A DNA stretch of 64,000 bases from Candidatus Aminicenantes bacterium UBA6228 (GCA_002441005.1 DJWO01000001.1:1-64000); one strand, 5' to 3'. Counted from the stretch's first letter, positions 1 to 9,670 are shown. A program made the numbers and translations. Notes: generated from the letters alone by a model not told the origin.

Positions 1-468
1 GGCGCAAGCTGGCAGAGATGCAAGGCCCATTTTATGCGAAACATCCTGGCTAAAGTTCCCCATCGCGATAAAGCCCGTCTTGCAGAGCAACTGAAACAGA
101 TCTGGCTTCAACCGGTGAGAAGAAGTGCTGAGAGGCTGGCAGATCTGATCATAAGGGAGTATGAGGAGAAGTATCCTGAGGCTATGCGTTGCCTGGAGGA
201 AGGTCTGGAAGACTCATTGCAGTTCTATAACTTTCCGGAGATAGACAAGCGTCGTATCTCCTCCACGAACGTTCTGGAGAGGACCAACCGGGAGATAAGA
301 CGGAGGAGCAGAGTGGTTGGAGTGTTTCCTTCCATTGAGTCGTATCTTAGATTGGTCACTGCTTATCTTATCGAGTACACTGAGGACTGGGCTAATCAGA
401 ATGCCTATATCAAAGCTGATAAGCTGGGACCGCTGTTAGAGCAAGAGCTGGCTCAGGCAGCTAATTAG
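1..468 (+). CDS. IS256 (mutator) family transposase, 3' part only
   Basis: C-terminal portion of a DDE transposase that moves an insertion sequence. The reading frame is open from the first base of the window (it reads GASWQRCKAHFMRNIL), so the N-terminus and the left end of the element lie outside. Visible family marks are the WQRCKAHFMRN block, the TNVLERTNREIRRRSRVVG block (with the last catalytic Glu region) and the conserved FPS...RL...YL tail. About 155 of the usual 400 residues are present and the C-terminus looks intact. The sequence after the stop (about 470-540) probably contains the right inverted repeat, but without the left end I cannot define it. No direct link to the downstream genes is seen. 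Confidence 0.93.
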   Translation, partial: GASWQRCKAHFMRNILAKVPHRDKARLAEQLKQIWLQPVRRSAERLADLIIREYEEKYPEAMRCLEEGLEDSLQFYNFPEIDKRRISSTNVLERTNREIRRRSRVVGVFPSIESYLRLVTAYLIEYTEDWANQNAYIKADKLGPLLEQELAQAAN

Positions 469-699
469 GAGCTAAAAAATGGAGTGTTTACGATGGCCAA
501 ATTGCGAACTAAACTTGATACGGCCGCCTATTCTATCGCTTAATATAGTTTAGAAAATAATTCTAAGGAAATTGTTTTGATAAATCTTCTTTGCTTAGCT
601 GACCCAAACTTTTGAGACTAATCAATGGACAAAGCCCCTCCCGCCGTTCCTCATCATCAGGCAAACTAATCAGCTCTAACTTTGCCCCCCTCCACTTCG
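469..699. other. intergenic, probable right end of the IS256 element then AT-rich spacer
   Basis: About 230 bases between the transposase stop and the tldE stop. The first 70 bases are typical of the 3' flank of an IS256-type element, but the terminal repeat cannot be confirmed without its partner. I see no convincing ORF, tRNA or strong terminator here. Confidence 0.4.
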
Positions 700-2025
700 T
701 TAGAGGCCGGAGACCACCACATCGCTAAACACCAGGCTGGGAAACCGCATCTGGGAATAAGGATAGGGATCATTGGCTGCTTCGACCAGCCTCGGCCAGA
801 ATTTCAGGTGGTTGTCGGCGATATTCATTTCCGAGACCGGATGAACGATCTCTCCTTTTTCGAAAAACTGTCCGATGATACCAATGGAGAAATCCCCCGT
901 CGTTGAGTTGGAGTTCCCTCCGATAAATCCAGTCACAAAAATCCCCCGGCCCAGGTCTTTCATAATCTCTTTGACGGAACGCTTCCCGGCCGGAATCACC
1001 AGGTTAGATGGGCTTCCGGTTGTTGGCTCCCAACCGAGCTTCCGTCCATAATACCAATCTACGTAGAACTCCCTTAGCACTCCAGCTTCAATCATGACCA
1101 TCTTTTTGGCAGCTATCCCCTGGCCATCAAAGGTCCGGCTTCCCAGGCCGCCAGGAATAAAGGGATCATCGATAAGAGTCAGCTTCTCGCTCCCCACTTT
1201 CTGGCCCTTTTTGTCTGCTAAAAAAGACTGTTTCTGCTGGATGCTACGCCCGGACATTGCCTGGAGGAGTCCTCCTGCCACCTGACTGGCGACGCGGTTT
1301 TCAATGATAATCGGCAACGTCTCTGTTTTAATTTTCTTTGCCCCGAGAAGGCTTAAAGTCCGGGAAGCAGCCTCAGCCCCAATCTCCTCCGGCCTGGGCA
1401 AATCCTTACGGATCATAGCTATGGCCACATTATACTCGGCCGGCCGGCGGTCACCTTCATCTTTAGCCGTCATTTCAGCCGCCCCATAAAAAGCTGTGTA
1501 TTCAACATAGCCATCAAAGCCATCGCTGGCCATCAGCACTTGCTCAGAGTAGCTGTCATAGCCACTGGCAGAAACGGAAATGACCTTATCGCCCCCCTTG
1601 GCCAGGCAGCTTTCCTCAATTGCCCGGACAAAACTGTGCCGGCTTTCGGGAGTCAGCTTTTTATAATCAGGGTCGTATTGCTTGAGGTCAAGTGTCTTTC
1701 GCCCCTGATAATATTTCGGGTCGGGCAGCGTCCGCAGCGGATCTTCTTCAAGCAGCCTGGTTGAGGCGACAGCCTTCTCAATAAAGCTTTTCAAAGCCTG
1801 GGGTCGAAGGTCTGAGGTGGCCTGAAGCGAATATCGTTTATTGACAAAAATTTCTACCTGCAGCCCACGGCTCGTGGCTTCCTTGATACCTTCAGGCTGG
1901 CGCTCCCGGTAGCTAATCTCTACGAATCGTTCGCCGTTGATGGACACCCGGCAATCATCTGCCCCGGCAGCTTTGGCTATTTTTATTGCTCTATCAGCCA
2001 GATCATACAGTTCTTTTTTCATCAT
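700..2025 (-). CDS. tldE: TldE/PmbA-family metalloprotease subunit
   Basis: Partner subunit of the TldD-TldE heterodimeric zinc protease, which degrades or matures peptides (known from microcin B17 maturation and CcdA degradation in E. coli). About 441 residues, normal for the family. The middle carries the family's 'ASQVAGGLLQAMSGRSIQQK' type block and the Gly-rich C-terminal part with GFIGGNSNSTTGDFSIGI (about residue 375 on), typical of TldE. As expected for TldE it lacks the HExxxH zinc site. The ATG at 2025/2022 is preferred over a TTG at 2058 because a clear AAGGAAAGGAG ribosome site precedes it. It follows tldD with a 13-base gap, so the two are co-transcribed. Unlike its TldD partner it has no signal peptide. 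Confidence 0.93.
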   Translation of the reverse strand: MMKKELYDLADRAIKIAKAAGADDCRVSINGERFVEISYRERQPEGIKEATSRGLQVEIFVNKRYSLQATSDLRPQALKSFIEKAVASTRLLEEDPLRTLPDPKYYQGRKTLDLKQYDPDYKKLTPESRHSFVRAIEESCLAKGGDKVISVSASGYDSYSEQVLMASDGFDGYVEYTAFYGAAEMTAKDEGDRRPAEYNVAIAMIRKDLPRPEEIGAEAASRTLSLLGAKKIKTETLPIIIENRVASQVAGGLLQAMSGRSIQQKQSFLADKKGQKVGSEKLTLIDDPFIPGGLGSRTFDGQGIAAKKMVMIEAGVLREFYVDWYYGRKLGWEPTTGSPSNLVIPAGKRSVKEIMKDLGRGIFVTGFIGGNSNSTTGDFSIGIIGQFFEKGEIVHPVSEMNIADNHLKFWPRLVEAANDPYPYSQMRFPSLVFSDVVVSGL

Positions 2026-2038
2026 CTTTCTCCTTTCC

Positions 2039-3574
2039 TTAGCCTCTGACTCCACCAACCGTAAGTGACTTCACCAGGCACGTCGGTTGACCAAAACCGA
2101 CTGGCACAGCCTGCCCACCTTTGCCACAGCTCCCGCCACCGCCCTGAGCAAACTCAAAGTCCTTAGCCACCATGATGATATTGGCCAGCATTTTGGGGCC
2201 ATTCCCCATAATATTGACATCCTTAATGGGAGCTCCGAGCTTTCCATTTTGGATGAGACGTCCCTGAGAGACATAAAAGGCAAAGTCACCCTCCCCTATT
2301 TTCACCTGGCCGTTGGCCACATCCTGAACATAGATGCCGTTGCCGGCAGCTTTGATTACATCTTCAGGACTGGCCTCCCCACCCAGCATATAAGTGTTGC
2401 GCATGCGCGGTATGGGATAGTGCTGATAACTTTGGCGGCGGCCACTTCCGGTCGATTTCACACCGTAGGAGTGAGCCGAAATCCGGTCATGGAGATAACT
2501 TGTAAGTATCCCCTTGTCAACCAGAATCGTCTTCTGGGCCGGTGTTCCCTCGTCATCAAAATTGATTGAGCCGGTGAGATAAGGAACAGTTCCATCGTCA
2601 ATGATAGTCACGAAGGGCTCGGCCACCTTTTTGCCAAGCATGGTGCAATAAGTCGAGATTTTTTTGCGGTTGAAGTCTGCCTCCATGCCATGACCGATGG
2701 CTTCGTGGAGCAAAACGCCTGTGACACCCGGCCCGAGGACTACTGGCATTTCGCCGGCCGGAGGTTGAATGGCCTCAAAAAGGACCAGCGTCCGGTCCAC
2801 TGCTTTCTGAGCCAGTTCCTGAACAAGTGCAGGCGTGTAATAGGAGAAATCCCGCCGTCCGCCATAGTTCCAGCCTGACCTCTCCCAGCGGCCATCTTTC
2901 TCAGCCACCACTGTCGAAGAAAGATAGCTTCTCGGCTGAAGGTCTTCGGCTTTAATCCCATCGCTGGTGACGACCAGAAGGCGTCTTTCCTGATCGTAAA
3001 AGTTAACCATGACCTTGCGAACCTGAGGAGACAGACTGAAGCACTTCTCGTTAACCGCCCTCACCAGTGGAAGTTTAGACTCGAGAGGGACTGAGGAGAG
3101 AAGAGTGGTCACAGGATAGTAGTTCTCAGTTTTCGGAGGAACAAACTTGGAGGCTGGCTTCTTGCCTGAGGCGCTGGCTATGGTAGCTGCGGTTGAGGCT
3201 GCAGCCAGCATGGCCTCTTCGCTCAATTCCTGAGTGAAGCCATAACCTACCTGGTCACCTTTGACAGTCCGGATGCCCACACCCAGAGCTACTTCACAGG
3301 CAGCCCGGTTGACTTTCCCGTCTTCCAGTATTAGGGAGTTGCTGATGGTGTGCTCAAAAAACAGGTCAGCAAAATCGCCGCCCTTAGACAGTGCTGCACT
3401 CAGAACTTTTCGGCAGAGCTCGTCACTTATACCAAATTCCTGTTCAAAATAACCGCTGGCGTCCTTCCGGGCAAAAGCAGACCAGCCCTTCGGCAAAAAG
3501 GTCGAGGCAGCAATGGTTCCGGCCACAGCCGTTGCCCCTGTTTTAATAAAAGACCGCCTGGTAATAATCTTCAT
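2039..3574 (-). CDS. tldD: TldD-family zinc metalloprotease with Tat signal peptide
   Basis: Catalytic subunit of the TldD-TldE protease. The zinc site HEAIGHGMEAD (HExxxH, about residue 292) is intact, and the C-terminus has the Gly-rich GGGGSCGKGGQ stretch usual in TldD. The 511-residue length exceeds a cytoplasmic TldD by about 30-40 residues because of an N-terminal twin-arginine signal: TRRSFIKTG, then a hydrophobic AVAGTIAASTFLP segment. That predicts folded export to the periplasm through Tat. It is first in a two-gene operon with tldE. How the signal-less TldE would meet an exported TldD is unclear; co-export as a complex is possible (inference). Confidence 0.93.
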   Translation of the reverse strand: MKIITRRSFIKTGATAVAGTIAASTFLPKGWSAFARKDASGYFEQEFGISDELCRKVLSAALSKGGDFADLFFEHTISNSLILEDGKVNRAACEVALGVGIRTVKGDQVGYGFTQELSEEAMLAAASTAATIASASGKKPASKFVPPKTENYYPVTTLLSSVPLESKLPLVRAVNEKCFSLSPQVRKVMVNFYDQERRLLVVTSDGIKAEDLQPRSYLSSTVVAEKDGRWERSGWNYGGRRDFSYYTPALVQELAQKAVDRTLVLFEAIQPPAGEMPVVLGPGVTGVLLHEAIGHGMEADFNRKKISTYCTMLGKKVAEPFVTIIDDGTVPYLTGSINFDDEGTPAQKTILVDKGILTSYLHDRISAHSYGVKSTGSGRRQSYQHYPIPRMRNTYMLGGEASPEDVIKAAGNGIYVQDVANGQVKIGEGDFAFYVSQGRLIQNGKLGAPIKDVNIMGNGPKMLANIIMVAKDFEFAQGGGGSCGKGGQAVPVGFGQPTCLVKSLTVGGVRG

Positions 3575-3718
3575 TAAGCCCTCCTAAAGAAATATTTATC
3601 TCTGATTTATATGGCAGGTCAGGTCGCGGAAAAAAGGCTGACTTATTAGAGTACATTATGGCACCTTTATATTTAAATTTTACGAAATAAACCAGTAAAA
3701 GGTTGTTTGCGCCGCACC

Positions 3719-6349
3719 TTACCTGATAAAAGTGTTGAACAGCAGCTTGAAGGTGCCATGAGTCTGAGCCCGGTTCTGAGCCTTTAATCCAATAAGAATA
3801 ATCTGACCCTGTCCATAATCAGCCTCTACCATGGCCGCAGCTCGGCTCAAGTATTTCTCACCTACCAGCCAGCCGCTCTGCAGAAGATCTCTCTGTTCAT
3901 AGCGAACCACTACCCGGTATTTTTCGCTATCATTCCCGGGGAGAATTTCAAAAGCCGGACTGCCATAAAAAAGCGCCAAACCATTTTCTGGCAAGCCATA
4001 AGCCAGAGGATGTTCATTATTAAAATTAACCTTCAAGGTTGAACCCGGACAGAAAAACTCTTTAGAATCAAGCTCAGCCACAATATTTCTCAACTGCAGG
4101 TCGAATTTTTCTATAGCGAAATTTCCAGCTGATCCCAGACAGACCAAGAGCCCTCCTCGGCTGACAAATTCCTTCAACTTCTCCAGGCCGTCTTTACCCA
4201 GTCCACTCCGATACTCAGGGGGATAGTTGGCATAGCGTCTGCTGGATTCAGGGAATTCTCCCATGATAACAGTGGTGGAGTCGGCTGGCAAAATTAACAG
4301 GTCGATTTTTTTAGAAAGCTGTCCGCTTTTGATATCAGAGTCTTTGATGGTGAGATAAGGAAGTTCAAATTTTTCTAAAAGGAGACGGGTCCAGCCTTCA
4401 TCCGCATTGCCGCCATAAAACCGTTGATAAAGGCCTACCCGCAGCCGACGCAACTCATGTGTTCCTTCTACTGGAAGACTATCCAGGGGAAGAAAATCAA
4501 CGCCTGTCTTTTCTGCTATTGATTCAATTACCTGAGTCGGAGCCCGGGGAATAATGAAATCCCCACAACGAAGCTCGCCAGTCTGCTTGTCTGCCCTGAA
4601 AACCTGGATTTTATCGTTCAGAAGAAGGCTAACTGCTCGGAAAGAATCGTTTAAACGGCCATCGAGTCTGTAACCCGCTGAACCGGATTCTATCCGGCCG
4701 CTGGGTTTTAAAGGCTCCTTTATAATCTCCAGGTTGCCATCTGGCAACTGATTTATAGGATCCACCCTGACTCCCATGAATTCGGCCATGGTGTGCGTAG
4801 CCAGATCATAAGGCCGGAGAGGCCGATCATCTTTAGAGCGGGTCCAGTAATTATCAGGATAAAAAGTTCTTCCTAAAAGATTCTTTATCAGGCCCATTTT
4901 AGGCTGAGCCAGGGAAATAACGAATGAACCGGGCGGATAGATAAGACCATCTGCCTTCAAAGGGGAGGTTGCCCGGTGGATTTCGATTCCACTTTGAATC
5001 AAAGTATTAATCATCTTAATGGCAGTGAGGAGATCGTGCTGTTCGGCCGGAACAATAAATGCCGCCGGTTGGCCTTCTCGACCTCGCTCAATCTGCCGAA
5101 TAGCTTTAAGATAAGCATTGTAAAGGATTGTATCCCGATGCCTGGCGGCCAGGTCCAGAACTGCCCAGGCCGCTATTTTTTGCTGTTCAACTACATCCCG
5201 CAGTCTCCACCAGCCACCTTCCCAGGGATGGGGAAAGTTGGTTTGAGCCTCATAATCGGGAAATTGCAGGGATTCTCCTTTGAGCTGATCAGGATGGATG
5301 AAAATTGGGCTGGCCAAATTGGCCGAAGCCGACTCGGTCAGCATACCGGCAATATTGTGAAAAGGGGTAATCCAATGCCAGCCAAAATGCCCCCAACCTG
5401 GATACATGGCATCATTGATGATTCCAGTCTTGCCAGCTTCTTCCAGCTTGAAGGCCATGTGGCTGCCAAACCAGGAAAGCTCACGCCAGATCAAAGGATC
5501 GGCATAAGGCCGGATAGGGTCACAATAGGGAGGAACATATAGCCTGGGACCATAACTTCCCATATGGTGGTGATCGACATAAGCCTGGGGTTTCCATTCT
5601 CGATAAAGTATTTGGGCTGCATAGACCGATTCCTGGAGGTTGATAAAATCACCATCACGGTTATTGTCGTGACCGGCATACTTATGGTAAAGCCAGGGCA
5701 GAGAAGAACCCTCATATTCAGTCCCCAGGGTTTTATAATACCAATCAGTGACCATTATCTGGCCATCTGGATTAAAACTCGGAATCATTAAAAAAATAAC
5801 CTCGTCCAGAATCCGTCTGGTTTCCTGGTCGTTTCTTGAAAGTAGATCATAGGCCAGCTCGGGAGCCATCTGGGTTCCGCCAATTTCTGTAGCATGGAGG
5901 CTCATTGATTGACAGACAATAGCTTTGCCCTGAGAAATGAGTTCGGGAATCTCAGCGGGTGGAATTCCACGCGGGTCGGATATTTTCTGGTTTATTTCTT
6001 TAAACTTTTCCAGATTAGCCAGGTTTTCTGGAGAAGATATAATAATTAAAAGAAAGGGATGCCCCATAGTGGTTGGCCCCATGTTGATAACTTTTAGCCT
6101 GGGACTCTCTTTTTGTAACAGCTCGAAATATTCTACAATTTTATCCCAGCGAGCTATTTTCCTGTCCGTTCCGAGCTTAAAACCAAAAAAAGCTTCTGGA
6201 GCGGTGATGTTTTCTTCAGGTGGCAGTGGACCTGGATAAGCAAAAGCAAGGGTAGTTAATAATATAAAACTGAACAGTAACCAGCCAGTCAGATAAAGCC
6301 TAACCGCAGATATTCTCTTGTGTTGATTGGGCCTGAGACTTAAATTCAT
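3719..6349 (-). CDS. exported M14-family zinc carboxypeptidase, large
   Basis: Zinc carboxypeptidase predicted to cleave C-terminal residues or cell-wall peptides outside the cytoplasm. From the start chosen (AAGGAGGACGAAA before the ATG at 6349) the protein is about 876 aa; an upstream ATG at 6517 would add 56 residues but has no good ribosome site. A hydrophobic signal (LTGWLLFSFILLTTLAFA) is followed by the M14 domain: zinc ligands HATE (HxxE), the substrate-binding NPDG and NNRDGDF motifs, and the later DHHHMGS with the third His. The C-terminal half (about residues 450-876) is a long extra region of the kind seen in large exported M14 proteins, including a ThuA-like or glutamine-amidotransferase-like stretch (about 640-790, weak call). 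It is a single gene divergent from the ATPase remnant. Confidence 0.88.
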   Translation of the reverse strand: MNLSLRPNQHKRISAVRLYLTGWLLFSFILLTTLAFAYPGPLPPEENITAPEAFFGFKLGTDRKIARWDKIVEYFELLQKESPRLKVINMGPTTMGHPFLLIIISSPENLANLEKFKEINQKISDPRGIPPAEIPELISQGKAIVCQSMSLHATEIGGTQMAPELAYDLLSRNDQETRRILDEVIFLMIPSFNPDGQIMVTDWYYKTLGTEYEGSSLPWLYHKYAGHDNNRDGDFINLQESVYAAQILYREWKPQAYVDHHHMGSYGPRLYVPPYCDPIRPYADPLIWRELSWFGSHMAFKLEEAGKTGIINDAMYPGWGHFGWHWITPFHNIAGMLTESASANLASPIFIHPDQLKGESLQFPDYEAQTNFPHPWEGGWWRLRDVVEQQKIAAWAVLDLAARHRDTILYNAYLKAIRQIERGREGQPAAFIVPAEQHDLLTAIKMINTLIQSGIEIHRATSPLKADGLIYPPGSFVISLAQPKMGLIKNLLGRTFYPDNYWTRSKDDRPLRPYDLATHTMAEFMGVRVDPINQLPDGNLEIIKEPLKPSGRIESGSAGYRLDGRLNDSFRAVSLLLNDKIQVFRADKQTGELRCGDFIIPRAPTQVIESIAEKTGVDFLPLDSLPVEGTHELRRLRVGLYQRFYGGNADEGWTRLLLEKFELPYLTIKDSDIKSGQLSKKIDLLILPADSTTVIMGEFPESSRRYANYPPEYRSGLGKDGLEKLKEFVSRGGLLVCLGSAGNFAIEKFDLQLRNIVAELDSKEFFCPGSTLKVNFNNEHPLAYGLPENGLALFYGSPAFEILPGNDSEKYRVVVRYEQRDLLQSGWLVGEKYLSRAAAMVEADYGQGQIILIGLKAQNRAQTHGTFKLLFNTFIR

Positions 6350-6614
6350 TTTCGTCCTCCTTATCAAACCTATTATCTTTATTTCTAAGGTCCATTGGCA
6401 ACTTTTTTTCTTATAATGGCGGAAATAACCTTTTAGCAATCGCTGAGTAAAGACCCGGCATATTAGCTGGACATGGCCGGGAGTTACCATCTTATTTACC
6501 TCAACAACCGGAAACATTGAAGCGGTAATAGACGATAAGGCTAATCTTAAGTATCTTTTGTTTTAGTATCGCAAAACCTTTAATCTCCTTGACAGCTAAA
6601 CTATTTAGGAATGG
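6350..6614. other. intergenic region between divergent genes
   Basis: Upstream region of the M14 peptidase (minus) and of the ATPase remnant (plus). A TTGACA hexamer lies at 6589-6594 on the plus strand, but I find no convincing -10 at standard spacing. Apart from the palindrome listed separately, nothing recognisable is seen. Confidence 0.4.
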
Positions 6615-6643
6615 ACTCCGAATTGGTTAAACTAATTCGGAGT
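6615..6643 (+). promoter_or_regulatory. palindromic operator-like site before the ATPase remnant
   Basis: Perfect 10-bp inverted repeat, ACTCCGAATT (6615-6624) and AATTCGGAGT (6634-6643), with a 9-base spacer. A further half-site-like GGTCCGAAAT follows at 6647-6656. It lies just upstream of the first codon of the DUF4143 ATPase frame, a position that fits an autoregulatory operator; it could also form an RNA hairpin. No T-run follows, so it is not a terminator. Confidence 0.5.
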
Positions 6644-6659
6644 ATGGTCCGAAATAGTA

Positions 6660-7490
6660 ACGGTTAAAAGAATCCTGGAAATTTCTCTCCCCAGAAAGCA
6701 ATCAGCCTTTCTCTGGGGGCCAAGAAAGGCCGGCAAGTCTACCTACCTCAAACAAAATTTCCCAGAAAGCATTTATTATGATTTTCTTAAAACGGATGTA
6801 GCTCTCGAATTTATCAAGGGGCCGGCATTATTGCGAGAGCAGCTAATGGCTAAGGATGAAATGAGCCTTAAACGTCCCATCATCATTGATGAAGTTCAAA
6901 AAGTGCCAGAGGTTATGGATGAGGTTCACTGGCTAATAGAAAACAAAGGATTGAGGTTTATCCTGTGCGGTTCAAGTGCCAGAAAGTTGAAAAGAGGCAA
7001 AGGCAATCTGCTTGGCGGAAGAGCCTGGCAATTTGAAATGTTTCCGCTGGTAACACCAGAGCTAAAAGATATCGATCTATTACGAGCTCTGAACCATGGG
7101 CTTATTCCTGACCATTATCTTAGCGATGATTATAAGATGTCATTACAGGGATATGTTCAAGATTATTTGAAGGAAGAAGTTTTTGCTGAAGATCTTATCC
7201 GCAATATACCAGCTTTTGCCAGGTTTTTTGATGCTGTTGGATATACACATGGTGAGTTAATCAGTTTTTCCAACATTGCCAGGGACTGCGGAGTTGATTC
7301 TAAAACAGTAAAAGAATATTACCAGATACTGGCTGATACACTGCTTGGACGGCTGGTCGAGCCATTTAGAAAGAGGCAATCACGCCAGGTCATAATGAGA
7401 TCACCAAAGTTTTATCTTTTTGATGTGGGCGTAGCCGGGCCCATTATAAAGAGGCAGATTACAGAAACAAGGGGAGAGCAGTACAATTAA
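6660..7490 (+). pseudogene. AAA-type ATPase with DUF4143 region, truncated and lacking a normal start
   Basis: Remnant of the AAA/DUF4143 ATPase family (often about 380-400 aa; linked to mobile or toxin-antitoxin-like loci). The frame is open from 6636. Family similarity begins at codon 6660 (TVKRILEISLPRKQSAFLWG), where homologues start with Met, but here the codon is ACG and no ATG, GTG or TTG precedes it in frame. Walker A is GPRKAGKST (about residue 22), Walker B is RPIIIDEVQKVP, and sensor I lies near FILCGSSARKL. The DUF4143 part stops at ...GVAGPIIKRQITETRGEQYN, removing the last 100 or so residues including the nuclease-like EVK region. The stop lies exactly at the 3' end of the HerA gene. 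Probably broken when the defence operon arrived; expression from the TTG at 6831 would omit Walker A. Confidence 0.75.
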
Positions 7491-9670
7491 TTATTGGCGT
7501 CATCGTTTGGTTTCTTTTCGTGTGTTTCGCCTTGCCCTTGCCAATCGTCGACAATCTCTCGCCAATCTACTTTTCTCTCTCTTTCTGCCTTACCAGTCCA
7601 TACGTCCCAGAAGTCAGGGTCTTTGGACTTTGGACGCTGTTCTGTTTTTAATTCATTTATTTCTACCATGACCGGTACAGGAGCAGCCCAACCTAGTAAT
7701 ATAGCTTTGCGCGATGGTAAAACAGGCAATTCATTAAGTATTCCACTCAAGGAATCGGGAACTAATCTTTTTACCATTTCTTGATCTCGGTCACTTACAA
7801 TCCTATGCAGTAAGAACGTATTACACTGTGAGAGAACAGTTTGAGACAACTCAGAAGGTCTTTGTGAGGCTATGACCAGCCCTAGCCCAAATTTCCTTCC
7901 CTCTTTGGCTATTTTTTCAAATATTTGAGTGCACAATTGTTGAGACGAAATTGAGTCATCAGCAATTTTATATTGTTTTATTAAATCGTGAGCCTCGTCA
8001 ACCACCATGACGGTAGGCAGAACGTCACTATTTAGCTTCTTGTAGCGATGATGAGCTTCAAAGATTAGGCGGGCCATAACAGAGACAATTAAATATAATA
8101 TCTCGGACGGAAGTAATGATAAGTCAACAATTGTAATTGATGGTTGACGCTCGTCGCTACCAATATAATCATTAAGCCATTGTAGTAGCGTTTTTTCCTC
8201 AGCGCTTTCTGTATGTATAACAGATGCAATCCTTTTATCCGTTAATAAACTCTCAACACGCATGATAAATGAATCGATATACTGCTGTGATGTTTGCTGT
8301 CTTGCAATTCTTCTTAGGTGGCCTAAAAAATCATCATTATCAAAAAATATGGGAGTATCCTCGTCAGGTCCTTGATAAATAAGTAGTCCACCAAGTGACT
8401 CCAAAAACCCATTTAGTGATTGCAATATATCTTCAAGATTTTGCTTTTCGAAGTTATCATAATATTCAACCGTTTCACCCTCTTCTTGATATATCTTAAA
8501 TTTATTCTTCTCAATTCTTGATAGGACTTCTTTAACGTTATCAAACGCCTTTTTTATAGATTCGTCTTTTATCTCGTCTGAATCGTTTTCGACATCAGTC
8601 ACTATGCTTTTTAATTTTTTACCAAAGTTATTTTTGCCCTTTCCCTTAAAGGCAGTAATCCCTTTATCTAAATCATTTTTTATTTCTGTCCAGCAACTTG
8701 TGTAATATCTTCTCAATTCAACTTTCGTCTCAGCCAAGGGATCAACGTTTTGGTTCCCTTTATTCCTTATTTCCCTTAAAGCTCTCCGTAACAATGGCCT
8801 TTGGGTCTTCTCGCTGGCCTGGGAGATAGATGCCCATTCCCAGCTATTCCACATCCAGGCCGGAACTTTTAATTGCTCAACCGATTGGTCGTCTTCTTTC
8901 AATTTTACAGCGTATCTCCTGACATTGGCCAGATCAGAAAAAGCTTCGGAATACTCTCCATTCGGGTCTAGTATGATAAATCTAGCATTGACCTTTTTCT
9001 CTTCTCGGCTTTTCTCTTCTCGTGCCTTCTTTTTCTCAGTTTCAAGTTCTTCGGTCGCCCCTTCTATAGACCACCGGATCAGACCAGCCACTGTACAAGA
9101 TTTTCCGCTTCCAGTATTACCAAGAACTGCCAGGTGCCTTCCGAATAATTTGTCCGGGTTTACAAAAATAGGAGCGTTAGCGGCAAGAGGAGAGACGCCA
9201 ATCCTAATTTTTGCTCCTGCTTCTTTATTTTCAACAATTGCTTTAAGCTGCTCCTGGTTAGGGACAATTACAACGTCACCGACGGAAGGATAACTATATA
9301 TTCCGCGCTCAACCTCATACCCATCGACCTTCTCTTTTAGCACACCAATCGGGCTGAGTGATAATTTTCTTAAAGGAAATGGCAAATCGACGAGGTCAAA
9401 ATCCTTATATCCTTTCCTTTTTGGGTAGGGCGAATATTCAATGCCTATCCACGTTATAAGCCCGATGATTGCGCCACCTTCATTAGGTATCAGCAGAAAG
9501 CCATTGATCCGCGGAAACGCTTGTGGAATACCAGTGTTTATTGAAGTACTCTGTGGTGCTTCAATATCCAATAGAACTTTTATTGCATCTGGCGAGACAG
9601 ATTCAACTGTCCCAATTGAACTGTTATAGATTTCATGCGAGTTCAATTTTCTATCCCCCGATATCTCCAT
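7487..9670 (-). CDS. HerA-family hexameric ATPase/translocase of the defence operon
   Basis: FtsK/HerA-type DNA-pumping ATPase, last gene of the four-gene operon. An N-terminal HAS-barrel-like region (residues 1-150) precedes Walker A GNTGSGKS (about residue 185) and the ILDPNGEYSEAF strand. Walker B is VMVVDEAHDL (about 555), followed by the ASQRPSELS sensor and the C-terminal HerA block with LHRIVSDRDQEMV and LPSRKAILLG. At 727 aa it is longer than most HerA proteins because of a charged, largely helical insert (about residues 210-450) between Walker A and B. It overlaps the upstream SIR2 gene by 20 bases, the usual arrangement of SIR2-HerA pairs, in which the two proteins form an anti-phage complex (established for other SIR2-HerA systems). 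Codons are AT-rich relative to flanking genes. Confidence 0.92.
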   Translation of the reverse strand: MEISGDRKLNSHEIYNSSIGTVESVSPDAIKVLLDIEAPQSTSINTGIPQAFPRINGFLLIPNEGGAIIGLITWIGIEYSPYPKRKGYKDFDLVDLPFPLRKLSLSPIGVLKEKVDGYEVERGIYSYPSVGDVVIVPNQEQLKAIVENKEAGAKIRIGVSPLAANAPIFVNPDKLFGRHLAVLGNTGSGKSCTVAGLIRWSIEGATEELETEKKKAREEKSREEKKVNARFIILDPNGEYSEAFSDLANVRRYAVKLKEDDQSVEQLKVPAWMWNSWEWASISQASEKTQRPLLRRALREIRNKGNQNVDPLAETKVELRRYYTSCWTEIKNDLDKGITAFKGKGKNNFGKKLKSIVTDVENDSDEIKDESIKKAFDNVKEVLSRIEKNKFKIYQEEGETVEYYDNFEKQNLEDILQSLNGFLESLGGLLIYQGPDEDTPIFFDNDDFLGHLRRIARQQTSQQYIDSFIMRVESLLTDKRIASVIHTESAEEKTLLQWLNDYIGSDERQPSITIVDLSLLPSEILYLIVSVMARLIFEAHHRYKKLNSDVLPTVMVVDEAHDLIKQYKIADDSISSQQLCTQIFEKIAKEGRKFGLGLVIASQRPSELSQTVLSQCNTFLLHRIVSDRDQEMVKRLVPDSLSGILNELPVLPSRKAILLGWAAPVPVMVEINELKTEQRPKSKDPDFWDVWTGKAERERKVDWREIVDDWQGQGETHEKKPNDDANN

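Noticed and set aside
2087..2569. 160-codon plus-strand frame
   Set aside because: Lies fully antisense within tldD and has no family similarity.
4976..5542. 188-codon plus-strand frame
   Set aside because: Antisense to the clearly coding M14 peptidase gene; no recognisable protein features or ribosome site.
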